Assembly: GCF_030345705.1 (NCBI RefSeq)
Contig: NZ_JAUASW010000001.1
Location: 992,001-1,056,000 of the forward strand
Reading direction: 5' to 3'
Length of the DNA stretch: 64,000 bases
Origin: Pelomonas sp. SE-A7
GTDB lineage: Bacteria > Pseudomonadota > Gammaproteobacteria > Burkholderiales > Burkholderiaceae_C
The notes beneath the pieces are model-generated. The model ran no database searches. It was not told the origin of the DNA and was given only the letters and a program-made list of their open reading frames with translations. Positions 41,595 through 51,015 of this stretch are shown here, piece by piece (position 1 is the first letter of the stretch; each line of letters begins with the position of its first letter). The translations under genes were made by a program, and so were the position numbers.

Positions 41595-43460
41595 TTAGAC
41601 CTGTTCGATGCTGCGGCCGGCCAGGGCCTGGTGGATGCCACGATTCATGCGGGCGGCGGCAAAGGCTTCCGTGCCCTTGGCCAGGGTTTCGACGGCAGCG
41701 TCTATGGCATGGGCGTCCTCGCTGCGTGCGGTCACGGCCAACTGCTCCAGCAAGGCCATGATCTCGGCACGCTCGCCTTCGGACAGCAAATCGCCATCGG
41801 CTTGCAGGGCCGAATGCGTGGCCAGCGTCATGCGCTCGGCTTCGACACGGGCCTCGCGCAGCGCACGCGCCTGCATGTCGGCCTCGGCGCTGTTGAAGCC
41901 GTCCTTCAGCATGTTCGCCACCTGGTCGTCCGACAGACCGTAGCTGGGCTTGACCTGGACCGCCGCCTCGACGCCAGAGGTGAGCTCCTTGGCCGACACG
42001 CTCAGCAGGCCGTCTGCATCCACCTGGAACGAGACCCGGATCCGCGCAGCGCCGGCCACCATCGGCGGGATGCCTCGCAGTTCGAAGCGTGCCAGCGAAC
42101 GGCATTCGCTGACCAGCTCGCGCTCCCCTTGCAGCACATGGATGGCCATGGCGGTCTGGCCGTCCTTGAAAGTGGTGAAGTCCTGGGCCTTGGCGATGGG
42201 AATCGTCGCGTTGCGCTCGATCACCTTCTCGACCAGGCCGCCCATGGTCTCCAGCCCCAGCGACAGCGGGATCACGTCCAGCAGCAGCAGCTCGCCGTCG
42301 GCGTTGTTGCCGGCCAGTTGGTTGGCCTGGATCGCAGCCCCCAGGGCCACGACCTCGTCGGGATTCAGATTGGTCAGCACCTCTCTGCCGAACATCGCGC
42401 CGACGGCGCGCCGCACGCAAGGCATGCGGGTAGATCCGCCGACCATGACCGTGCCCTGCACTTCGTCGGCCTTGACCTTGGCGTCGCGCAGCACGCGTCG
42501 GACGGAAGCCAGGGTCTTCGCGACGAGCGGCTCCACCAAGGATTCGAACTCGGTGCGGTCAAGGCTGACACTGAAGACGCCAGCCTCAAGCTCACCGCTG
42601 CTGCGAACAAGGTGAGCCTCGGTCAAATCATGCTTGATCGCCCGGGCTTCTTGAAGCAACAAGCGCTTGTCCTTGGCGCTCAGCGATGCAAGCGTTGGCA
42701 AGTTGCTCCGCGACAGCATCCATTCAGCCAAACACAGGTCGAAATCATCGCCACCCAAAGCCGCATCGCCGCCGGTGGCGACCACCTCGAACACACCCTT
42801 GGTCAGTCGCAGCAAGGAGATATCGAAGGTACCGCCGCCGAGGTCATAGATCGCGTAGAGCCCTTCGCTGCTGTTGTCCAGGCCATAGGCAATGGCCGCT
42901 GCCGTCGGCTCATTGATCAAGCGCAGCACCTTGAGGCCGGCCAGCTGCGCCGCGTCCTTGGTCGCCTGGCGCTGGGCATCGTCAAAATAAGCCGGCACCG
43001 TGATCACGGCACCGAAGAGGTCATCGACGAAGCTGTCCTCGGCGCGATAGCGCAGCGTGGCCAGGATCTCGGCCGAGACCTCGACCGGCGACTTGATGCC
43101 TTCGCGGGTCGCCACCGACAGCATGCCGGGCGTGTCCTCGAAGCGGTACGGCAGCTTGTCGCGGTTCGCGATGTCGGCCAGGGCCCGACCCATGAAGCGC
43201 TTGACCGAGACGATGGTGTTCTCGGGATCCTCGGCCTGGGCCGCCAGGGCTTCGACGCCGATCTGCCGGCGCCCTTGACCCATGTAACGCACGGCCGAAG
43301 GCAGTATCACCCGTCCCTGTTCGTCGGGAAGGCACTCGGCGACGCCATGGCGTACCGCAGCGACCAGTGAATGCGTGGTGCCCAGGTCGATGCCGACGGC
43401 AATGCGCCGTTCATGCGGATTGGGCGACTGCCCGGGCTCGGAAATCTGTAGCAATGCCAT
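41595..43460 (-). CDS. hscA: Fe-S assembly Hsp70 chaperone HscA
   Basis: Specialised Hsp70 (621 residues) that releases clusters from IscU in an ATP- and HscB-dependent way. The N-terminal ATPase has GIDLGTTHSLVA, IYDLGGGTFDISLL and VMVGGSTRMPCVR; the substrate domain runs from about 390 to the end. ATG 43460 gives the family length, and no good ribosome site is seen, which fits coupling to hscB, whose stop is 4 bp upstream. A run of codons at about 42575-42740 is visibly less GC-rich than the rest. Confidence 0.95.
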   Translation of the reverse strand: MALLQISEPGQSPNPHERRIAVGIDLGTTHSLVAAVRHGVAECLPDEQGRVILPSAVRYMGQGRRQIGVEALAAQAEDPENTIVSVKRFMGRALADIANRDKLPYRFEDTPGMLSVATREGIKSPVEVSAEILATLRYRAEDSFVDDLFGAVITVPAYFDDAQRQATKDAAQLAGLKVLRLINEPTAAAIAYGLDNSSEGLYAIYDLGGGTFDISLLRLTKGVFEVVATGGDAALGGDDFDLCLAEWMLSRSNLPTLASLSAKDKRLLLQEARAIKHDLTEAHLVRSSGELEAGVFSVSLDRTEFESLVEPLVAKTLASVRRVLRDAKVKADEVQGTVMVGGSTRMPCVRRAVGAMFGREVLTNLNPDEVVALGAAIQANQLAGNNADGELLLLDVIPLSLGLETMGGLVEKVIERNATIPIAKAQDFTTFKDGQTAMAIHVLQGERELVSECRSLARFELRGIPPMVAGAARIRVSFQVDADGLLSVSAKELTSGVEAAVQVKPSYGLSDDQVANMLKDGFNSAEADMQARALREARVEAERMTLATHSALQADGDLLSEGERAEIMALLEQLAVTARSEDAHAIDAAVETLAKGTEAFAAARMNRGIHQALAGRSIEQV

Positions 43461-43464
43461 GTTC

Positions 43465-43983
43465 TTATTGTCCCAAGGCGTCGAGGCGCTTATCGATATC
43501 AGCACGGAAGCGTGCGACGAACATCAGCGCCCTCACCTGATCTGCCGCCGCAGCTGCGTCGGCCTGCTCATCGAGCAGCCTGCCGGCTTCGGCCAACAGC
43601 AGCCGCTCACGCTGCTCGACTTCAGCATCCAGCGACTCGACGGCAGCCAGGTCCCGCGCATCATCAAGCGCCTCGCGCCATTCCATCTGCTGCATCAGGA
43701 AGGCTGCCGGCATGCGGGTGTTGTCATGTTCGTTCAGAGGCGCGCCGCGCAGCTCGCAAAGGTAGGCCGCACGCTTGAGAGGATCTCTCAGGCGCTGATG
43801 CGCCTCGTTGACACGCAAGGCCCATTGCATGGCCTGTCGCTGCGCCGCTGCGCCGTCGGCCGCAAATTTGTCCGGATGGACCTTCGCGGCGAGCGACTTC
43901 CACCGCGACTCGATCTCGGCCCTGTCCTGCGCAAAGCGCTGGGGCAGGCCGAACAGGCTGAAATCGTCGTCGTCGAGTCGCAT
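43465..43983 (-). CDS. hscB: Co-chaperone HscB (J-protein)
   Basis: A 172-residue J-domain protein that brings IscU to HscA. The J domain occupies residues 1-75, with the invariant HPD in AKVHPDKFAAD. The C-terminal three-helix bundle (MPAAFLMQQMEWREALDDA and following) is the IscU-binding part. The four cysteines of the eukaryotic HscB zinc domain are absent, as usual in bacteria. It starts 20 bp after a terminator-like hairpin that follows iscA. Confidence 0.95.
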   Translation of the reverse strand: MRLDDDDFSLFGLPQRFAQDRAEIESRWKSLAAKVHPDKFAADGAAAQRQAMQWALRVNEAHQRLRDPLKRAAYLCELRGAPLNEHDNTRMPAAFLMQQMEWREALDDARDLAAVESLDAEVEQRERLLLAEAGRLLDEQADAAAAADQVRALMFVARFRADIDKRLDALGQ

Positions 43984-44003
43984 GCGGAGAATGGACCTGC
44001 TGC

Positions 44004-44034
44004 AAGAAAAAGGCGCGGCCCTCAGAGCCGCGCC
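44004..44034 (-). terminator. Intrinsic terminator between iscA and hscB
   Basis: On minus, GGCGCGGC-TCTGAGG-GCCGCGCC followed by TTTTTC: a perfect 8-bp GC stem with a U-tract, 26 bp after the iscA stop and 20 bp before the hscB ATG. It would divide the isc operon into iscRSUA and hscBA-fdx-tsaD. Confidence 0.75.
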
Positions 44035-44059
44035 GCGAATATCAGACTCGGCCGGACCG

Positions 44060-44383
44060 TCAGACCCGGAACGATTCGCCGCAGCCGCAACGATCCTTCT
44101 CGCGCGGGTTGCGGAACTTGAAGCCTTCATTGAGGCCCTCGCGGACGAAGTCCAGCTCGGTGCCGTCCAGATAAGGCAGGCTTTTGGGATCGATGAGGAT
44201 CTTGACGCCATGGCCCTCGAACACCAAGTCCTCGGGCGCCACCTCGTCGGCGTACTCCAGCTTGTAGGCCAGGCCCGAGCAGCCGGTGGTCTTGACACCC
44301 AGGCGCACGCCGACGCCGCGACCGCGCTTGGCGATGTAGCGGGTGACATGGCGGGCGGCCGCTTCGGTCAGCGTGACGGACAT
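44060..44383 (-). CDS. iscA: A-type Fe-S carrier IscA
   Basis: A 107-residue HesB-like carrier that accepts and delivers Fe-S clusters. The three conserved cysteines are in KTTGCSGLAYKLEYAD and at the C-terminal CGCGESF. Whole length fits IscA. It follows iscU by 13 bp and is followed by a terminator hairpin. Confidence 0.95.
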   Translation of the reverse strand: MSVTLTEAAARHVTRYIAKRGRGVGVRLGVKTTGCSGLAYKLEYADEVAPEDLVFEGHGVKILIDPKSLPYLDGTELDFVREGLNEGFKFRNPREKDRCGCGESFRV

Positions 44384-44396
44384 CGGCTCGGATCCC

Positions 44397-44783
44397 TTAT
44401 TGAGTGTGCTTGGCGCGGTAGTCGTCCACCGCAGCCTTGATCGCGTCTTCGGCCAGGATGGAGCAGTGGATCTTGACCGGCGGCAGGGCCAGCTCTTCGG
44501 CGATCTGCGTGTTCTTGATAGCCAGCGCCTGGTCCAGGCTCTTGCCCTTGACCCATTCGGTCACTAGCGAGCTGGAGGCGATGGCCGAGCCGCAGCCATA
44601 GGTCTTGAACTTGGCGTCCTCGATCAGGCCGGTGGCCGGATTGACCTTGATCTGCAGCTTCATCACGTCGCCGCAGGCCGGTGCGCCGACCATGCCGGTG
44701 CCGACCGTCTCGTCGCCCTTCTCGAAGGCGCCGACGTTGCGGGGGTTTTCGTAGTGGTCGATGACCTTGTCGCTGTATGCCAT
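44397..44783 (-). CDS. iscU: Fe-S cluster scaffold IscU
   Basis: A 128-residue scaffold on which IscS-derived sulfur and iron form clusters. Ligands: Cys and Asp in VGAPACGDVMKLQI, Cys in YGCGSAIASSS and Cys in HCSILAED. The HscA recognition motif appears as LPPVKIHCS, one of the standard variants. It is separated from iscS by 89 bp carrying two strong hairpins. Confidence 0.97.
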   Translation of the reverse strand: MAYSDKVIDHYENPRNVGAFEKGDETVGTGMVGAPACGDVMKLQIKVNPATGLIEDAKFKTYGCGSAIASSSLVTEWVKGKSLDQALAIKNTQIAEELALPPVKIHCSILAEDAIKAAVDDYRAKHTQ

Positions 44784-44806
44784 TTGCTATCTCCTAGTTT
44801 CGCCCG

Positions 44807-44872
44807 CTGAACGGCCTGCATGCCGTTCAGTCGGCCCACCGCAGACACCAGTCCGCAATGGACTGCTGTCTG
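44807..44872 (-). promoter_or_regulatory. Tandem hairpins in the iscS-iscU gap
   Basis: CTGAACGGC/GCCGTTCAG (44807-44830, 6-nt loop) is a 9-bp stem. CAGACA-C-CAGTCC/GGACTG-C-TGTCTG (44842-44872, 5-nt loop) is a 12-bp stem with one mismatch, abutting the iscS stop. Neither is followed by a U-tract on minus, so they look like mRNA-stability or processing elements, not terminators. Confidence 0.6.
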
Positions 44873-46093
44873 TCAGTGGGCCGCCCACTTGATCGTCGAC
44901 AGGTCGATGCCGTCCTTGTACATGTCCCACAGCGGCGACAGTTCGCGCAGCTTGGCCACGCGGTCCTTCAAGGTCGTCACCGCATAGTCGATCTCTTCTT
45001 CGGTCGTGAAGCGACCGATGGTCATGCGCAGCGAGGAATGGGCCAGTTCATCGCTGCGCCCCAGGGCGCGCAGCACATAGCTGGGCTCCAGGCTGGCCGA
45101 GGTGCAAGCCGAGCCCGACGACACGGCGAGGCCCTTGACGCCCATGATCAGCGACTCGCCCTCGACATAGTTGAACGAGATGTTCAGGTTGTGCGGGACG
45201 CGACGCTCCAGGTCGCCGTTGATGAAGACCTGCTCGATCGAGGCCAGGCCGTCGATCAACTTCTTCTGCAGCATGCGGATGCGCTCGCTCTCGGCGCCCA
45301 TTTCCTCGCCGGCGATGCGGAAGGCTTCGCCCATGCCGATGATCTGGTGCGTGGCTAGCGTTCCGGAGCGCATGCCGCGCTCATGGCCGCCACCGTGCAT
45401 CTGGGCCTCCAGGCGCACACGCGGCTTGCGGCGAACATACAGGGCGCCGATGCCCTTGGGGCCGTAGCTCTTGTGCGAAGCCAGGCTCATCAGGTCAACC
45501 GGCAACGTGGCCAGGTCTATGGGCAGCTTGCCCGTGGCCTGCGCGGCATCGACGTGGAAGATGATGCCGCGCTCGCGGCAGAGGGCGCCAATCGCAGGAA
45601 TGTCCTGGATCACGCCGATCTCGTTGTTCACGTACATGACCGAGACCAGGATGGTGTCGGCCCGCAGCGCGGCCTTGAAGGCCTCCAGGTCGATCAGGCC
45701 GTTTTCCTGCACCGACAGGTAAGTCACATCGAAGCCCTGGCGCTCCAGCTCGCGGCAGGTGTCCAGCACGGCCTTGTGCTCGGTCTTGACCGTGATGATG
45801 TGCTTGCCACGGGACTTGTAGAACTGGGCCGCGCCCTTGAGCGCCAGGTTGTTTGACTCGGTGGCACCGGAGGTCCAGACGATCTCGCGGGGATCGGCGC
45901 CAATCAGCGTCGCCACCTGCTCGCGGGCCTTCTCGACGGCCGCCTCGGCCTCCCAGCCCCAGGCGTGGCTGCGCGAAGACGGGTTGCCGAAATGCTCGCG
46001 CAGCCAGGGAATCATGGCGTCGACCACGCGCGGATCGACCGGCGTCGTCGCGCCGTAGTCCATGTAGATGGGGAAATGAGGCGTCATGTCCAT
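44873..46093 (-). CDS. iscS: Cysteine desulfurase IscS
   Basis: PLP enzyme (406 residues) that takes sulfur from cysteine for Fe-S clusters and tRNA thiolation. N-terminal MDYGATTPVDPRV, TEHKAVLD with the PLP-stacking His, the PLP lysine in SLASHKSYGPKGIGALYVRR, and the mobile active Cys in SSGSACTSASLEPSYVL. Two ATGs (46093 and 46087) are possible; neither has a strong ribosome site. It starts 38 bp after iscR. Confidence 0.97.
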   Translation of the reverse strand: MDMTPHFPIYMDYGATTPVDPRVVDAMIPWLREHFGNPSSRSHAWGWEAEAAVEKAREQVATLIGADPREIVWTSGATESNNLALKGAAQFYKSRGKHIITVKTEHKAVLDTCRELERQGFDVTYLSVQENGLIDLEAFKAALRADTILVSVMYVNNEIGVIQDIPAIGALCRERGIIFHVDAAQATGKLPIDLATLPVDLMSLASHKSYGPKGIGALYVRRKPRVRLEAQMHGGGHERGMRSGTLATHQIIGMGEAFRIAGEEMGAESERIRMLQKKLIDGLASIEQVFINGDLERRVPHNLNISFNYVEGESLIMGVKGLAVSSGSACTSASLEPSYVLRALGRSDELAHSSLRMTIGRFTTEEEIDYAVTTLKDRVAKLRELSPLWDMYKDGIDLSTIKWAAH

Positions 46094-46131
46094 GATGAGG
46101 AGCGAGGCTGTCTGTTCTTGTTGCTGGCCAA

Positions 46132-46665
46132 TTACTTGGTGAATGCGTTGCCGAGGGCAAACACGGAATTCGGTGCGGTGATGCGGATGGGCTTGACCAC
46201 CGGCGTGCTGGAGATGGCTCGCTTGATTGGCGCTTCCTCGATGGTCACGCCCTTGGCCAGTTGGTCATCGACCAGCTTCTTCAGAGAGACCGAGTCCAGG
46301 TACTCGATCATCTTGGCGTTCAGGCTGGTCCACAGTTCGTGCGTAATGCACTTGCCAGTGTCCTCACCCATGCAGTTTTCCTTGCCGCCACAGCCGGTGG
46401 CGTCGATGGGCTCGTCCACCGCCACGATGATGTCGGCCACCGTGATCTCGCTGGACTTGCGGCCCAGCGAATAGCCGCCGCCCGGACCGCGGGTGCTTTC
46501 CACCAACTCGTGGCGACGCAGCTTGCCGAACAGCTGCTCCAGGTAGGACAGCGAAATCTGCTGGCGCTGGCTGATCGCCGCCAGGGCAACCGGACCGCCA
46601 TTTTCGCGCAGCGCCAGATCGATCATCGCGGTGACGGCAAAACGGCCTTTGGTGGTGAGACGCAT
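46132..46665 (-). CDS. iscR: Fe-S-sensing repressor IscR
   Basis: Rrf2-family regulator (177 residues) of Fe-S biogenesis, first in the isc operon. The winged helix is residues 1-65 (LSYLEQLFGKLRRHELVES). Cluster ligands are Cys92, Cys98, Cys106 and His109; E. coli has 92, 98, 104 and 107, so the last loop is two residues longer here (CMGEDTGKC). AGGAG precedes ATG 46665. A type-1-like IscR operator lies 120 bp upstream, implying autorepression by the holo form. Confidence 0.95.
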   Translation of the reverse strand: MRLTTKGRFAVTAMIDLALRENGGPVALAAISQRQQISLSYLEQLFGKLRRHELVESTRGPGGGYSLGRKSSEITVADIIVAVDEPIDATGCGGKENCMGEDTGKCITHELWTSLNAKMIEYLDSVSLKKLVDDQLAKGVTIEEAPIKRAISSTPVVKPIRITAPNSVFALGNAFTK

Positions 46666-46784
46666 ATCAAGCTCCTGAGGTGCTGGTCGGCCCGAAGGGG
46701 TCGGCCTGATGGCAGCGGCCAGGAATCCAGGTACTGCCCTTTCCCCGAGTTTCAAGCGTCTTGATGACGGGTTAACCCGGGGAT

Positions 46785-46809
46785 ATGTCCGACAATTTTA
46801 CTCAATTAT
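46785..46809 (-). promoter_or_regulatory. Type 1 IscR operator upstream of iscR
   Basis: On minus the 25 bp begin ATAATTGAG and end GTCGGACAT around an AT-rich centre, agreeing with about 20 of 25 positions of the type 1 IscR consensus as I remember it. A perfect palindrome CGGGTTAACCCG at 46768-46779 follows and would lie in the promoter or early leader. I cannot place the -10 with confidence. Confidence 0.65.
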
Positions 46810-46868
46810 CGGAGGGCTTGCTGGCAGCGGCCTGACGGCGACCAATGGACCGCCAGGCCAAAGGGTCT

Positions 46869-47372
46869 TCAGCCACGCAGCTTGGCCGCCAGCTCGTCGG
46901 CTAGGCGCGCGCAAGCTGGTTCAACCAGATCCAGGACCCGCTCAAAGCCCGCCGGGCCACCATAGAAAGGGTCCGGCACTTCATCGTCACCCAGCAGGAG
47001 GGCCAGCTTGGTCTGAAGTTCGACCGGACAGCGCTTGCCCAGACCGGCCAGGTGGCCCTTGTCCATGGCCAAGATCAGGTCGAAGCGCAGGTAGTCCGAA
47101 GCAGCGACCTTGCGGGCGCGTTGCCGGGACAGGTCGTAGCCCCGCTCGGCCGCATGTCTTTGCGAACGCTTGTCGGGCGCCTCGCCCACATGGAAGCTCT
47201 CCAGTCCCGCCGAGTCGACGGCCACCTGATCCGACAGACCCAGCTCCGACAAGCGCTTTTCCAGCACTGCCTGCGCCGTGGGCGATCGACAGATATTGCC
47301 CGAGCAGACCATCAGGACTTGCAGCCGCGCGCGGCGGCCCAGCATGCGGTCTATCAATGGCTTGGCGAACAT
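46869..47372 (-). CDS. Low-molecular-weight protein-tyrosine phosphatase
   Basis: A 167-residue phosphatase. The P-loop CSGNICRSP places the nucleophile at Cys23 and Arg at 29. The general acid is the Asp of VPDPFYGG near residue 137. The protein has about 15 extra N-terminal residues before the usual start. No tyrosine kinase or capsule gene is near, so the target is unknown. Its ATG directly abuts the uvrB stop, so it is probably co-translated with uvrB. Confidence 0.92.
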   Translation of the reverse strand: MFAKPLIDRMLGRRARLQVLMVCSGNICRSPTAQAVLEKRLSELGLSDQVAVDSAGLESFHVGEAPDKRSQRHAAERGYDLSRQRARKVAASDYLRFDLILAMDKGHLAGLGKRCPVELQTKLALLLGDDEVPDPFYGGPAGFERVLDLVEPACARLADELAAKLRG

Positions 47373-49493
<2,121 letters not shown>

Positions 49494-49517
49494 CGGGAAT
49501 TCCCTGAGCTGCCGTCC

Positions 49518-49541
49518 CGCCGCCACCTAGAATCGGCGGCG
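49518..49541. promoter_or_regulatory. Inverted repeat around a -10-like box, uvrB/aminotransferase gap
   Basis: CGCCGCC (49518-49524) and GGCGGCG (49535-49541) flank ACCTAGAATC, whose TAGAAT (49528-49533) could be a plus-strand -10 for the aminotransferase. The -35 is weak. It may be an operator or a chance GC repeat. Confidence 0.3.
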
Positions 49542-49647
49542 CTGGCGTCGGCAGCCAACAGCCCGACAGCGTAGCGCAGTCGCCAGGCTGCCGCCGCACC
49601 GCTCAGCAAGCCCTCATGCCACCGTCCTGTCAGGAAGAAAGAGCTCC

Positions 49648-50850
49648 ATGTCCCTGTTCTCCGCCGTCGCCATGGCCCCGCGTGACCCGATCCTGGGTCT
49701 CAACGAGCAGTTCAACGCCGACACCAATCCGGCCAAGGTGAATCTGGGCGTCGGCGTCTACTACGACGAGAACGGCAAGCTGCCCCTGCTGCGCTGCGTG
49801 GCCGAGGCCGAAGCCGGCATGCAGGCCGCCCCCAAGGCGCGCGGCTACCTGCCGATCGACGGCATCGCCGCCTATGACAAGGCCGTGCAGGGCCTGGTTT
49901 TTGGCGCCGACAGCGAAATCCTCAAGGCCGGCCGCGTGGCCACGGTCCAGGCCATTGGCGGCACCGGCGGCCTCAAGATCGGTGCCGACTTCCTGCAGCG
50001 CCTGAATCCGGCAGCAAAAGTGCTGATCTCCGACCCGAGCTGGGAGAACCACCGCGCCCTGTTCACCAATGCCGGCTTCACGGTCGAGAGCTACCCCTAC
50101 TACGACGCCGACCAGCGCGGCATCAATGTCGATGGCATGTTGGCCGCGCTGAATGCCGCGCCTGCCGGCACCGTGGTGGTGCTGCATGCCTGCTGCCACA
50201 ACCCGACTGGCTACGACCTCACCTCGGTTCAATGGGAGCAGGTGGTGGCCGCCGTCAAGGCCCGGGGCCTGGTCGCCTTCCTCGACATGGCTTACCAGGG
50301 CTTTGGCGAAGGCATTGCCGAGGACGGCGCTGTCATCCAGCAGTTCCTGGCCGCTGGCCTGGACTTCTTCGTCTCCACCAGCTTCTCCAAGAGCTTCTCG
50401 CTGTACGGCGAGCGGGTCGGTGCACTGAGCGTGGTCTGTGCGTCGGCCGATGAGACGGCCAAGGTGCTGAGCCAGCTGAAGATCGTGATCCGCACCAACT
50501 ATTCGAACCCGCCCACCCATGGTGCACAGGTCGTCGCCACCGTCCTTGGCACGCCCGCTCTGCGTGCCATGTGGGAAGAAGAGCTGGCCGGCATGCGCGT
50601 TCGCATCAAGGCCATGCGCGGCGCCCTGGTGGCTGCCCTGAAGGCCGCCGGCGTCCGCGCGGACCTGGAATTCGTCACCCGCCAGAAGGGCATGTTCAGC
50701 TACTCCGGCCTCAATGCCGCCCAGATGCAGCGCCTGCGCAGCGAGTTCGGCATCTATGGCGTGGATTCGGGACGCATCTGCGTCGCGGCGCTGAACGAGA
50801 AGAACCTGCCTGCCGTGGCCGCCGCCATGGCCGCCGTTCTCAAGGCCTGA
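49648..50850 (+). CDS. Class I aminotransferase, aspartate/aromatic amino acid type
   Basis: A 400-residue PLP aminotransferase of subgroup I-alpha, using 2-oxoglutarate with aspartate or aromatic amino acids. Seen: VNLGVGVYYDENGKLPLLRCV, PSWENHRALF, CCHNPTGYDLT, DMAYQGFGEG and the PLP lysine K248 in STSFSKSFSLYGERVG. The substrate arginine near the C-terminus is in DSGRICVA. AspC and TyrB cannot be told apart by eye; the uvrB neighbourhood is typical for this gene in Burkholderiales. The 3' gap has a T-loop hairpin at 50892-50908. Confidence 0.93.
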   Translation: MSLFSAVAMAPRDPILGLNEQFNADTNPAKVNLGVGVYYDENGKLPLLRCVAEAEAGMQAAPKARGYLPIDGIAAYDKAVQGLVFGADSEILKAGRVATVQAIGGTGGLKIGADFLQRLNPAAKVLISDPSWENHRALFTNAGFTVESYPYYDADQRGINVDGMLAALNAAPAGTVVVLHACCHNPTGYDLTSVQWEQVVAAVKARGLVAFLDMAYQGFGEGIAEDGAVIQQFLAAGLDFFVSTSFSKSFSLYGERVGALSVVCASADETAKVLSQLKIVIRTNYSNPPTHGAQVVATVLGTPALRAMWEEELAGMRVRIKAMRGALVAALKAAGVRADLEFVTRQKGMFSYSGLNAAQMQRLRSEFGIYGVDSGRICVAALNEKNLPAVAAAMAAVLKA

Positions 50851-51015
50851 GCCGGCTCGGCCGTACGGTCGCCGCACATTTGCACCAAATAGCGCCATTT
50901 TTTGGCGCCCGCGCATCCATCCGTGGCCTCATCCCCGGATTGATGCCGATGCTGCATTGCACAAACTCAGGCAATATGGAGGCCTCTTTGCCTCGCCCTA
51001 CCCAGGTCTGCCGCC

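Noticed and set aside
42575..42740. Less GC-rich stretch within hscA as a sign of transfer
   Set aside because: The protein sequence stays typical of HscA across it; local codon fluctuation is the simpler explanation.
50882..50893. GCACCAAATAGC as a PhaR binding site before phaZ
   Set aside because: Only a partial match to the repeat I remember from Cupriavidus, single copy, and my memory of the consensus is uncertain.
50892..50908. GCGCCA-TTTTT-TGGCGC as a terminator after the aminotransferase
   Set aside because: The T-run forms the loop and does not follow the stem, so it is at most a 3'-UTR hairpin.
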